Below are positions 1 through 11,904 of a stretch of DNA of 64,000 nucleotides, in pieces. The notes below the pieces were generated by a model. It searched no databases and was not told the origin of the DNA. It saw only the letters and a list, made by a program, of their open reading frames with translations. Position numbers and translations under genes: made by a program. Every line of letters starts with the position of its first letter. Position 1 is the first letter of the stretch. The stretch is from Oxyruncus cristatus. Taxonomy: Eukaryota; Chordata; Aves; Passeriformes; Cotingidae. The stretch is from positions 1,035,970 through 1,099,969 of the forward strand of contig VXAY01006698.1 in the NCBI GenBank assembly GCA_013399855.1, read 5' to 3'.

Positions 1-3000
1 ATGTGAAGAAGGTCAGAAGCACCAGAGGTTTCAAAATTTAAAGCAATCAAATCTCAGTGCTAACAACAGACTTTTAAAAAAGCTGGGTGCTGCTGAGATC
101 TGTTTCAACACAGTTCAACACTGCCTTGCCCCAGTTACCTTTCTCCTTATCTTCCTCACACTCTTCTGTGTGGGAAAAGAAAAAGCTATCCATTTGTCAG
201 CCAGGTGAAGCTTTGTGCTGAGAAGCATGTGGAATTTATCCAGGCAGTAACAACTTATACCAATTACTAGTTCAAAAGCAGACTTTATGTTGCCATTTCC
301 TTCAGTGATAAACCACAGAACTGCACTTCCCTCTCATACATATGCTAGTCTCAGATTTTCATAGTGATTGCTGCAGTAGAAATGAATGGATGTGTGTCAA
401 ACTATTTGCATAAACAACCACTTTAACACTGGTGTATTTTAGTAAAGAAGGACAAACACAGTGAGGTGTGTTGTAGCGGTGCATAAAAATTAATGCTGTA
501 CAAGTGTTAGAAATAACATCTTGTAAGTGTGATATTTAAGTGGGAAACCAAGATGGACTACTGGTTTCTCTGCTCTAACTCCACTTCCTTAGGTGAGGTT
601 GTGCCTGGTATGCTGAACTTAGGCCTGTAGAGCAGCTGGGGCTCAAGCAAGGAGACTGGCAAGACTGTGTTGCCCAGAAACAGGTCCTACCTGATGGTTT
701 GGATCTTTCTTTCGACATCGTTCACCTTAAAAACCAGGCCATGTTTAAGGAAAGAATTTTAATAATAAAAATGGGCAGAGTTCATCCACCCATAGTCCCC
801 TGGTTGTAGGTCTCTATCATGTGGTAACAACAGTGTTCTAAAACCGGGGTGCTGCAGTAAAGTGTTACAGTGCAGGTCCAATTGAAGCTAACCTTAATCT
901 TCTAACTGGCTTCTTGAGTAAGCCCTCTGGTAGCCGAGCAGGGTGCTGACACAGCCATGCCAGAGGGGAGAGTCAGAAAGTTTAAGGGATATGTGTACAG
1001 AAAGAGCAGTCACACCCTTTTCTACAGCATTGATCCGTCCCTGACACACGCACACTTCTTCCTTCAAGAGTTCCGCTGAGGAACACTGAAAGCTTTTCCT
1101 GCTGACTTTCTCCCTTTGGGGCACAGGAGGGAACTGACAGCTGAAAGTGCACAGAGAAACTTAATGTCTAATTGCGTCTCTAGAGGTGAGAGAAAGGGCT
1201 TTCCTTTGCTTTGCTGTCACCCTTCATGTGAACTGCAGCAGAACAAAACACCTGGGCATCACCCTTGGGATACTGCAATTAAAACCAAATGTTCGTTATG
1301 TCTTCTCAAAGCCCCAGAGCATATAAATGCTGTCCCCTGCTCTTCTATCTCCATATGAGATTTGAGGCAGGTTAAGGTATCTGTCCTTGACTTTACTGTC
1401 AGCAACCTACATTCAGTGTATCCAGATCCTTTATTTGAAGCTCTGAAGTAAAACTCAGTAACTCATAACTCTTATCCACAGGTACAGCTGACCCCTGTAG
1501 TAACAGGGTGAAGCTTGACTGAGCAGCAGATGCTTTCCAAGGGCTTGATCACAACTTGAGCTATACTTTCCCAGAAACAAAGACTTTCCCTCTCCTATAG
1601 ACACCTCCAGATGTGCTTTCTCACGAAATGCAGGGTACTCTGGATCCAAATAAAACCACTCCTCTGCCACCTCACCAGAACAGTGATAATAAGTATACTC
1701 TTCCCTCAAGCGCAATGATAAAAGGACCGGTTCTCTTATGATAGAGATAATCTGAATTCTTTAATGTGCTGAGTACTTGGGTACAAAAATAGCTATACAA
1801 GGATTCCTGTAAAATAGGGTTAGTTTTTAAAATACTGTATACATAACTAAGTCTGGGGCTAACTTTTAAGTGCAAAGAATGTTACCTGTGAAAAACTGGT
1901 CATCTTTCATTCTTTGTCAATATTGTCCTTTTCTATTACCTTCTTTGTTACTTTTCTTTATCTTTTTTTCCCCCTTTCTTTTCCTGCTTCTCTACCCTTT
2001 CTTTTGGTCAGGCACTGAAGAGAAGTACAGTAGAAGAGCCCTTTCCCAGTTTCTCCAGACAGCAGTGCAGTCTTGTCTATAGTTTAGCTGTCTCTGCGGT
2101 AGGGCCATTCTTGCTGATTCTGAGTCTGTTAGCTTTATCTCTCATGCCCAGGGCCATGATTTGGCTGGTTTCTCTCCCTTCCTTTCTTCACCCACCCCTA
2201 TATTCTTCCCAAGATGTCTATCACCCTGTTCAAGAACTGCCTGTGCAAGACAGGTTCTGTTTCATCTCTTCATAAATGTCACAGAGGATATTTATCAAGC
2301 CTGCAGAGCAGTCTGTTTTCATTTACTCAGGTGCTGCTTTGAAAGCTACTAGAAATGGAGGAAATTAGGTACCTTCCCCCCCTTCTTCAAAACCCGTTTT
2401 CTGTAGTGTCTATAAAAAGAAACACTTAGTGTTTGAGTAATGCAGCTTCCCCTAGCAGATTACTTGATGGTTGCTTGCAGGAGACCAGCAACAAGGGTAA
2501 AACCTAAGAACAAATCTACTGGGGGGCAGGGTGGGAAGAGAAGGGCTCCTGCTTTTTCCCTGTGCAAACAGGGCAGCAGAATTGCTCAAGTACCAATTCA
2601 GAGACCATGGCTGCCTTCAGGTGTGACACTTAAAACTGTGTGATGCGCAACTTAGCCGAGTCAGGTTTGGCTCTACATTGTTTGTTTGTTTGTTTCTTCT
2701 GCAAAACCGCAATTGGCACCTAACTGGCAAGACGTGGTTTGTTCCCAACCTGATCAGCAGCTACACCCAATTCTCCTGCCCCATCATGTATCCAGGCAGA
2801 GGTCCTGCTGGATGGTGTCTGTGTTCCCATTTCCCTTAACACCAAAAGCAGAATTTGCCTCTTAAAATGCACCAATGTGAAAATTCAACAAGATAACAAG
2901 TACAGCAAATATCTGTGGAGAAATACTGCTTTTCCCCTGCTTGATTCTGCCTACCTTTTACCTTAGATTACCTCAGTTGGTTAGAACATGGTGCTAATAA

Positions 3001-4357
3001 CACCAAGGTTGTGGGTTTGATCTCTGCAGGGGCCATTCACTTAAGAGTTGGACTCAATGATCCTTGCGCGTCCCTTCCAACTCAGAACGTTCTGTGAAAT
3101 ATCTGCGAAAAAATTATTAATGTAATCTTAAAGCAAGGAGATGTGTATCTGCAACATCAGGTTCATCTGGTAACGCCACTCTGTGTTCCTCACTTTGGAA
3201 AAAATAATTCTTTGCAATATTTCCACCTTGGTGAAAGACTCATTTTAAAAGGTACTGAGATGCTTTAGCTCTAAACTAGAGCCTGCAGTGATTTGCCAAG
3301 TTTTGTTCTTGAAGATGAAGTAGAAATAAATTGTCTCTAGAGTACATCTAGTTGCACATCTTGGTTTGTTCCCATTCCAGGCAGGGCTTAGGAACCCTAT
3401 AGTGCCCTTGAAGCATGGATCACAGTGCTATGGAAAGTGCCCCTGGAAAGTATAGTCCAGTAAACACTGCAGTAGTGGTTTCTAGGGTAGAATAGGGTTG
3501 ATTGTTCATAACTCTGGATCTGGAACTTGCCACTATTTTACCTGAAATCTGATAAAGGGAGGTGTCCTGTCAGCTTTCACAACTGATACAAACTTACACG
3601 AACAAAAACATGTGTTTAGCTTTTTCTCTACCACTGCTTTCCCTTGATTCAAAGTCTGAATCCAGGTGTCCTTCCATGTCTTTTTCTAAGGTTTTATGTA
3701 TACATTTGGTTTCCCCAATGCATGTGTTCACAACATTAAAATAAAGCAGTACATGTTACAGGGAACGTAACAGAAGTGTCTATGGGGCCTCTTTGATCCA
3801 GTATTAAAGTTGACTTTCCATAAAAGTATCAATAAGAAAAGGCCTGCTCTGGAATTATGGGAGGCTTCTCCTTTCTTTCTTTTGAACTATCGCTGCCAAC
3901 TGGTGATGCACAGCACTGACACTCCTGTGCACCACCCAGGGTTCCTTGGGCATCACTACAGAGCTCTGACTGTAGTGGGGCTGAGAAAACAGAGTGGGAT
4001 GTTCCCAAGCCCACATGATGTTTATCAGGCAGTTTTAGTTTTTGATAAGGCTATGCCTTATCCATGCAAGATTTAAGCCCTCTAGCTGATACAGTCAGTT
4101 TCCCATTATACAAAAACCTCTGGTTGATCTGGGTTTAAAACGCTTGTGAAAACCCTCCAGTGATTCCTTTCATCTATGAAATTGCTTTAAATATATCTAG
4201 GGGAGAGCATAAAACAAACCAGTGTTGATTAGAATGCTCTTGTACGCCTTGTATGTCTGTGTAATCCACTAAGAAAAACCTGGAAGTGTAAGGTGGTGGG
4301 CCTTTTTTTTATTAATAGCAGACTTAAAATAAAATCTCATGTTTTTTTTTAATACAG
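1..4357 (+). other. CPM: CPM intron (5' part outside window)
   Basis: No coding exon is visible here. The stretch is AT-rich non-coding sequence with a short (TTTG)n run near 2680 and the SINE at 2961-3098. It ends in a polypyrimidine tract plus AATACAG acceptor directly before the exon at 4358. The CPM exons preceding TVGRE were searched for by eye and not found. Confidence 0.75.
2961..3098 (+). repeat. tRNA-Ile-derived SINE with CR1-like tail (TguSINE1-like)
   Basis: The head reads like a decayed tRNA-Ile(AAU) gene: CTCAGTTGGTTAGA (A box and D arm), GGTGCTAATAACACCAAG (anticodon arm) and GTGGGTTTGATCTCTGC (B box). It is followed by a tail GGACTCAATGATCCTTG ... TCCCTTCCAACTCAGAA, the 3' end shared with CR1 LINEs. 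From memory this architecture is that of TguSINE1, described in zebra finch. It is a mobile element copy, not a functional tRNA gene. Confidence 0.85.
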
Positions 4358-4530
4358 ACTGTTGGGAGAGAAATCCTGCTCCATTTGATAGACTTCCTGG
4401 TGACCAGCTATGGACATGACCCAGTTATTACCCGGTTACTCAATAATACCCGGATTCATATCATGCCAACAATGAATCCTGATGGATTTGAAGCTACAGA
4501 AGTGCCTGATTGTTATTACACACGAGGAAG
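4358..4530 (+). CDS. CPM: CPM exon, TVGRE to PDCYYTRG
   Basis: 173 nt between acceptor AATACAG and donor GTAAAG. It begins in phase 0 with [15 protein letters not shown] and includes [11 protein letters not shown], and ends with two nt of an Arg codon completed at 6005. Confidence 0.95.
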
Positions 4531-7500
4531 GTAAAGGTGGCTTATGAGGGTGGGAGAGGCAAAGGAAATGGGTGGGGAGCAATAATCTCAGGTAGCCAAG
4601 AGACTGAATCATACCTGGTGGAGAGGATAGTCCAGAAGATGTGTTAGGGCTAATTTTTTCCAGTGCCATTCTGAAGATGCACTGTTACAACATGGAGTTT
4701 GTGAAATCTGAGTCAGACTGGTGTTTGTATGTGGTGCAGCCAGAGAAAATTGGGCAGAATGGAGTAATGACCTCACCTTTTAGGCAGGAGACCCAGATTG
4801 CGAATACAAGCACAGTTCCCTATTCTGTGGCAGCACCTTTAGGGTGCTACAAAAAAAGAAGGAAAACTCCCCCCACAGGGATCTATTTTAGTTGGAGAAC
4901 TTTGTAACCCTTTTTAATGAGACAAAGGTGTGTCTAAGCTTGTTGAATGGACTTCTAACAGTGTGTTTAAACATGACGTTTAATGCAGATCAAGCAAGAA
5001 GGAGGAGTTGCGCAGTGAGAACTGGCTATAATACATAATATTTGTACCTGTACGAGCACTAACAGTAGTACTAGGAAAAAAAACTAACACAGAAGAAAAT
5101 GTAACCAAGTTAGCATTGCATCCTGTGCTACTTTTGCTTTCTTTAATGTAACCATTGCAGAGACCAAAAAGGGATGAAAAGCCTAACAAACTGGTATAGG
5201 GAAAGAGTGAGAGAATGGGAAGAAATGCCAAAGGGACAAAGTTGGAATGTGCAGAAAAAGCAAACTCACGATCTAGAATGTCTCTTGGATCACTGGCCAT
5301 GGCAACATCAGAAACAAGTGAAAAGGTAGTTTAGGCAGTTTAGTTCTTTGGGTTACCAGTGTAGGCCATCCTTTTTATTAGGAAAGAAGTTTATTTCTCT
5401 GCAAATAGATGGGACTTGTATGGAGGGGGGTATATTTTATCCCCTCACTGTCAAATAGAGTTTAACGAGTTTAAAAATTAACACAATTGACGGCAGATAC
5501 CCTCTTTACTCCTGTACTGACCTGTCTGAGTGAAAAAGCAAGTAAGTGTTTGCACAGGTTGGACCCTCGGGTTCAGGGAGAAGAGTATGACTCAAGTTTT
5601 TCTCTCTGACCAGAGATGTGGCAGTACAAGGGACACAGCCATTCAGTAGTTACCTTGGTCCTCTATGCAAGTGGGAAAAACACATACAGAAGGACAACAT
5701 CCTCTGATCTGGCTCTGTTTTTTCTAATTCACATATATGTAGCTGTGTGCATGCTATATGCCTGTTAAATATGCACTGTTTTCACTTGAAATAAAACAAA
5801 AGAATTGTTTTATTGTGTCCTATGAAGATTCCAGTACTGCTAGAAATCAAACTGAAGTCCATTGTCTTAATGCTTCAGAATAAGAAATGGTCATCTTATT
5901 GGTTTCCTGAAGACACTACATGCCACAGATCTGGAGTACTTGGGAGGCTGGTGGTGTGGAAGTGTCCACAGGCAAAACAGTAATGTGAATGTCTTCTCTC
6001 TAAGGTACAACAAGAATGGAGAAGATCTGAACAGAAATTTTCCTGATGCCTTTGAAAGTAACAACGCTATCATTCAGCCAGAGACTCAAGCAGTAATGAA
6101 CTGGATAAAAAATGAAACATTTGTTCTTTCAGCAAACTTGCATGGGGGTGCCCTGGTTGCCAGTTACACCTTTGATAATGGTAACTCAGGTAAGCTAATA
6201 ACAAATTCTCCTCCACAGATGGTTTGGTTTAGGAACATGAGGCGTACCAAAGCAAAATTTATAAGGATTCCTGCAAGGTTATTCTAGCTTTTGAGCTGGG
6301 ATGGACAGAATTTGACAAACCAAAAAAAAATTCACTGCCTAATATAGCTATGTGGGAGATGTTTATCCTGTGTGTAAGCCAGCACTGTATGTTTTATCAG
6401 TAATTAGAGTTGCACAATTGCTATCTTCATTCTGTAGTTACTGGCTCTTCGAAAGGCTATAGCAGATCTCCAGATGATGATGTCTTTATTCACCTGGCAA
6501 AAACCTATTCTTCCCACCATGCCAGCATGTACAAAGGGGCTGGGTGTGACAGCAGACAAACCTTTCCAGAAGGCATTACCAACGGATACTCTTGGTACCA
6601 GTTGGAAGGTAAGAATCTCAGTGATATTTTATTCAGCTGCTTCTGATATGATGTTTTTACTTTCTCCTGCCATCTTTGATTGCTGATGCTTAAAAAGGTT
6701 ATTCTGACACAGTTTTACCTTTTCTTTATATGATAATTATTAATACAACAGAATAACTGTATCACTTAAAGCAAGGTTTTATTCTTGGGTCCTCTTCGTC
6801 CAAGGAAAGGGAGTGGAATGGAATGGAATTTTTACATTAAAGCACATTTATCACACCTGCTGTGTGAATTTTACAGGCTACAGGGAGGGTGGTATGCATG
6901 GAACTATTTAAGATACAGCTACACACTTTTTTCAGGCTTATTTCCATTATTCACTACACGCACAGTAACTTATAATACGCTGCCACTAATCATTATAAAT
7001 CCATATATTTCCCACAAGAGAAGTTAACCTAAGCAGTCTTCCTCTCTCAGTTTTGACTCTAGGAACAGGTGCTCACTGCATGGTGTCCTTCCGCAGAACG
7101 CAGCAGCTTCTTCTTTCGCTCTCGCTGAGCGTCCAAGCCCATTTGCCAGATTCCACTCTTATCTCTGGGGCCTCTTGCTGGGCAGCTGCTTCTGGCTTCT
7201 CAGGTTGAACACCTGTTTGGTCTTTCAGCATTTGATGATGAAAGGGCAGTGATTTTACCCAGAGTAGAGGGCTGATGAGGAAAGTAAGCCAACTCATTTC
7301 ATGCAGATTCTCTGACAGGACCTGGGTGTTTGCAGATTCTCCCAGCCAGCAATTACACGAGTGAATGAGGCAGTCACTGCTCTTTGGCTGCTTCTGTGCC
7401 CTTGCTTAAGGCCTGCAATAGCTGTATAGATCACACACATGTGCACACACTCCTTGGCACCAAGATCTTGTCCTTTAAGAAAGCAAGCCAATCTTCTGTT

Positions 7501-10213
7501 CATATATCATCCTTTTTAGTTGTTTGATCACTAAAATAAATGTTTTCATTGACGTTTATGTGTAGCCAAATAGAATATGGGCCCTGTGTGCTGAGGCACT
7601 GTGTGTTGCTTTCACCACCTGAATTCAAAGACGTAAAAGGCTCTTGGAATGGCTTTTCAAACTGATGAATTTATCTGCCACAATCTAGTTGGAAATGCTT
7701 GAATGAATTTCAGTCAAAGATCCACCCTTTCTCAGCCAGAATCATCATCATTCCCAAAATGCCAGCATGCTTTAGAAAACACCACTCTATGTGTAGCTAG
7801 AGTAATTAAGTCTGTTTTCCACAGGAGGCAGCAAATACAAGTGTGGCATTGAGGAATAATTTATCTGATTTACTTTTCTTACTGGTACGATGCAAGGACC
7901 TACATTTTAACTCTTCTGTTTGTCTTTTGCTTTTAACTTAGTGCTTCTTTGCAGCTGAACACTCTCTTATTTCACTTTTAAGGTGGAATGCAAGATTACA
8001 ACTATGTCTGGGGACAATGTTTTGAAATTACATTGGAGCTGTCGTGCTGTAAATATCCTCCAGCAGACCAGCTGAAAAAGTTCTGGAGAGACAACAAAGT
8101 TGCTCTGATTGAATATATAAAACAAGTACACCTAGGTGGGTATGTGAATGGGGATGGGAGCTGAAGCTGAGGCCAGGTTAGAGGGAACTCTTCAGCAGCC
8201 TGGGTCAGCCTCACAGCTCACAGTGGGAGGAGCTCTGGGGTAAACTTGGGAGCTTCTGAACATGAAGTGCTACAAGGCCAGGGATGGGTAAGGGGGGAGA
8301 ACTCAGGTGTGTCAGGTGAGGGGCAATGGGTGCTACTATAGTAGTGCAAGGGGCTTAAAATGTGCTGGGGCAGGAGCAAGGGGCAGGCCCCAGGCGCTAT
8401 TTGACCATACACCCCCCTCATGGACTCTGCTTTCCTGAGCAGCCTTGAGGCAGTCATTTATTTTAGAGGTGTATCTGTGCCTGAGCACAAGTTTTGTGGG
8501 TCTTTTGCTACTTGGATTTTGTATTTTTGAAAGGCTTTTCTAGGTGTGACCTGACTTTGCAGCTGGAAGAGAGCTGCTGCTTATTGAAGCAGTGCTGCTT
8601 TATGAGTTGAAGGGCTTGCACAAATCTGTTGCTTATCTTGCATTTTGTTGCCCAAAATATCTGTTTTATCTCTGCCTAATGCCAGTGCTGCCTTAAAGAT
8701 GGTGTGTGAAAATTAAGGGAAAGTACTTCATAATCAGACATTGTTGCTATTCTGCCTTTGGGAAGTACTAGAGAACAGGATGACTTACTTTAAATTACAA
8801 AAAAGGAAGGTAGGGGTGTGTGCAAAAAAATGCCAAAGCAGTACTGAAGATTGAAGCCCTTCAGTAAAAAATACATACAGTAAGTGTATATGATGCCTTC
8901 AGCAAATGAGATTTAGGAGATTATATTGCTGCTTTCTAACTTAACACGAGGGTAAACTATTAAAAACAACAACCAGGCATATTCTGCTTTAAGTCCTTTC
9001 AATGAGACAGAAGTGACTAGTGGTATCATTAGATGTGCTCAAACTCAGTGAAATAGCCTTTGAGTGCACCCAGCAAGAGAACAATCTGACTTTCTCGGAG
9101 GAGGCAGCTCACTACAGTTACAGGTCGTGATCTCTCTCCTCTTTTTCACAGGTGTCAAGGGTCAAGTTACTGATAAGAATGGGAATCCTATTCCCAATGC
9201 CATCGTGGAAGCCAAAGGAAGGCCTCATATCTGCCCCTACAGAACAAATGAACAAGGGGAGTACTATCTTCTCCTTTTGCCTGGGACGTATGTGATCAAT
9301 GTAAGTGTGCGGCCTTACTAAATTATTGTTTCTAATTGCCTTGAATTCTTGAGCACAGTGAGAAGGCATCCCTAGAGATGAGTGAGCTGAACTGCTCGAG
9401 TCACATATAAGAGCTGTAAAGACTCTTTAGCAGATTTAAAAGAAAATAGTATCTTTAAATGTGAGTCAGCAGAAAGGATATTTTTTGATACAGTAACATC
9501 TCAAGTCCTCAATATCCAGAGATAAGCACCCATCCGACCTTGATGGTGGAACCAGCAGGGATGAGCGTCTGGAGCACAGGAACTTGAGCTTAAGGTGTTT
9601 GAAACAAACCACAGAGCTCTCAGGGTGAGGAGGTGGAGCCTGGGATCAGGGTTGTCACGACCACTGGTGACAGTTATTTCCTTGTGTCAAAATGGTTTCT
9701 CCACAGAAGTGTTAAGAGAACATCCATGCAGTGCAGGCTCTGCCTGCTGCCAGCTGAGAGCTTACACTTGTGTAAGAGAGGCAATCCTGCAGTGATGCTC
9801 AAGTCTTATTGCTGTAAAATGGAAACTTCACCCTTTTTTCATCCCATGTTCCCAAACGTGTATTTAGAACATTTTTTCTTATACATTTAAAGTGTAAACA
9901 AGCACATTAGACACTGGTGGTTTCACAGCTCAACTCAATGTTGCAAACCAAGTAAGAACACTTTTGTGTTTGCTCCTAGGCTACTGTACCAGGATTTCAG
10001 TCGATGCTGAAGACAGTGGAAATACCTGACAACACTGGTAACTTCAGTGCTTTACAACAGGACTTCTCTTTCTCAGAGGTCTCTACCAGACCAAGAGTTG
10101 CTTCATGTCCCAAAATTCCCCTCTACCAAGAGCTTGCATGGGCTTCAGCTGCAGTAAAACCAACCCTACATGTCTTGGTTTTAATGACTGCTCTGCTTGT
10201 AATTTTTAAATAA
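4358..10213 (+). CDS. CPM: Carboxypeptidase M, 3' six exons (5' partial)
   Basis: Spliced product of six exons (1065 nt, 354 codons plus stop) matching the C-terminal four fifths of vertebrate carboxypeptidase M, a GPI-anchored metallocarboxypeptidase (M14, N/E subfamily) that trims C-terminal Arg or Lys from extracellular peptides. Visible landmarks are the NPDGFE block, LNRNFPDAF (substrate-binding Asn/Arg), [12 protein letters not shown] (third zinc ligand His), the [11 protein letters not shown] block with the catalytic Glu, then a transthyretin-like domain beginning [16 protein letters not shown], and a hydrophobic C-terminal tail ending VIFK that fits a GPI-attachment signal. The signal peptide and the exon with the first two zinc ligands (HGDE region) are upstream of the window. 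All phases join. It is convergent with MDM2, as in other amniotes. Confidence 0.96.
6005..6189 (+). CDS. CPM: CPM exon with LNRNFPDAF and SANLHGG
   Basis: 185 nt between acceptor CTCTCTAAG and donor GTAAGC. It carries the substrate-pocket motif [10 protein letters not shown] and the zinc-ligand motif [17 protein letters not shown]. It ends with one nt of a Val codon. Confidence 0.95.
6438..6608 (+). CDS. CPM: CPM exon, [12 protein letters not shown] to NGYSWYQLE
   Basis: 171 nt between acceptor TTCTGTAG and donor GTAAGA. It contains SPDDDVF and [11 protein letters not shown], typical of the N/E carboxypeptidase active-site rim. Confidence 0.95.
7983..8135 (+). CDS. CPM: CPM exon with catalytic Glu block
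   Basis: 153 nt between acceptor CTTTTAAG and donor GTGGGT. It encodes [20 protein letters not shown], with the catalytic glutamate of the M14 family, then the linker YIKQVHLG. Confidence 0.95.
9152..9300 (+). CDS. CPM: CPM exon, transthyretin-like domain
   Basis: 149 nt between acceptor TTTTTCACAG and donor GTAAGT. It encodes [17 protein letters not shown] and [17 protein letters not shown], the start of the beta-sandwich C-terminal domain. Confidence 0.95.
9980..10213 (+). CDS. CPM: CPM last coding exon with GPI signal
   Basis: 234 nt of coding sequence after acceptor TGCTCCTAG, ending in TAA. The tail after KPTLH is hydrophobic ([12 protein letters not shown]) with a final Lys, as expected for a GPI-anchor signal. 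The stop codon lies inside an AATAAA hexamer (10209-10214). Confidence 0.94.
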   Translation, partial: ATVPGFQSMLKTVEIPDNTGNFSALQQDFSFSEVSTRPRVASCPKIPLYQELAWASAAVKPTLHVLVLMTALLVIFK

Positions 10214-11245
10214 AGTCAGGATGAGATATCATGGCCAGGCAAAATCCACCTGCACAAATGTGGCTTTGCAGACAAGGGATTGTATATGCAAAAGAATGTC
10301 TGTTTTTATAAACCAAATTCTCAGATTCACAATCATGTTCACTGTATTTTGTAAGATACTGGATTGACAATCGAATGTTTTACTTTGACTATATTTTTAA
10401 TTGTAATGACTATCATATTTTTCTATGTAAGTATTGTACTCTGAAGAAATTTTGTACAGCTGATGGAGATAACTGTAGAATTTCAATGCGGAAAGTACAA
10501 ATACATTCTCAAGACTTTGCCTGAATTCAAAAAAGTTGAGGATTGTACTGCAAATGTTTTATGCAAGCTCAGGTTCCTCTTTGAACCAACAGCTAAGGTG
10601 CCACACAACTGTAAGTGATCAGATCAATCCTATTTTCTCAGAGTAAAGCCATTGCTATAAATGAGGAATGGCATTTTAAAATATGCTTTTTTCTTACCCG
10701 GACAGATGAGACTCCTTAGGGCTCAAATGAGGTAAAGACCAGTAACACAGACCGGTTTTGAGAAAAAAAAGATGGAAATGAAATGTAAGTATGTGCTGAA
10801 GGCCACACTCCTGGCAGCTGGATTGTAATCTACACCATCAGAGAAAAGGGACGAATTTGTGTCTCTGAATACAGTGTTCTACAGCAGAGCTGCAGAAACA
10901 GTCACTAACAGCTTTATACCTTGTCCATTTTTAACTGAATTTGGTGTGGAACAGACCCACAGACAATTCAGATTCTTTGAATAGCTTTAGCAATGGCTTT
11001 ATACTGTTTAAGTAGCTTCACAGCCCTGCTACTACACTGCTGGGACTGTCTAACACACATGCCAGGAGCTGGCAGGCACACTCAGCAAGGCACAAACCAG
11101 ATCCGGTTAGAGAGGCTGGTTTCAGTGCTCCCCTGGCTGGGCTGGGCTGTATTGCAGGCAGGATTAGAAGATTACTTTTGCCTGGCCAGTTGTGAATCAT
11201 CCTCAGCGCCCTTTGAAGCTGTCCAATAAACACAAAATTTATCAA
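10214..11245 (+). other. CPM: CPM 3' UTR (end inferred)
   Basis: Non-coding sequence after the CPM stop. AATAAA at 11225-11230 is the best distal poly(A) signal, giving a UTR of about 1 kb. A very proximal AATAAA overlaps the stop itself and would leave almost no UTR. The exact end is not provable from sequence alone. Confidence 0.55.
11225..11230 (+). terminator. Candidate CPM poly(A) signal
   Basis: Canonical AATAAA about 1 kb after the CPM stop codon. Confidence 0.5.
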
Positions 11246-11904
11246 GAAAAGCCAGTTAGTACCATCTCCTGTGTTTATTTTAAAACTTTATCTGCCAGTA
11301 GTTTTCTTATGCAATTTCAAAAGTAAACCAGATTATCTTTGGAAACATCAATCTTTTCCTGTATACAGTAAACAAAAAATGCAGGAATGCAGTTAATCCT
11401 TTAATGCCTTTTAAAATCTTCCCTGAGGCACTGCTGTCTGTCACACCAGGCCAGCTGGACTATGAAGCTTGGGCATCAGCCACTTACCTGTCTGCCAGGC
11501 AGCTGCACTTCAGAATATGAAACAGCATTGCTGATTGGGAATGAGGGCTCCATGTGCAAGATACTGGTTTTTTAATGTCTTCATCATATCCATTTGAATT
11601 TTCTACCTTTTCTCACCCTCTGATCTGCTGGGGGGTTGTTTACTGGTCAGAGAAGTAATTAATTATCCATTAAGTCCCACCACTGATAGTTGGTTCTGAT
11701 CCTGTCACTAACAGCAGGAAGAACTAGAGATGCCTTGAGTGTAGAACCCCAAAACCCAAGAAATCTGAGAGAAGTCAGCAGTTCAGCAGGTGAGTAAGGG
11801 CAGAAAGAGTCTGCATGCCAGCTTACAGGAACAAGAATCTGTATGAAAACCAAGTACCAGAACTCTTAACAATCAAGTCATTGACATGAAAAAAGAAAGA
11901 GCAC
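11246..11904. other. Convergent gap between CPM and MDM2 3' ends
   Basis: Short interval between the inferred poly(A) sites of CPM (+) and MDM2 (-). I see no gene in it. Hexamers on either strand (for example TTTATT at 11275, AATAAA on the minus strand) could let the two transcripts overlap. Confidence 0.5.

Noticed and set aside
2961..3035. A functional tRNA-Ile gene
   Set aside because: The tRNA-like part has decayed arms and is fused to a CR1 tail, so it is a SINE copy.
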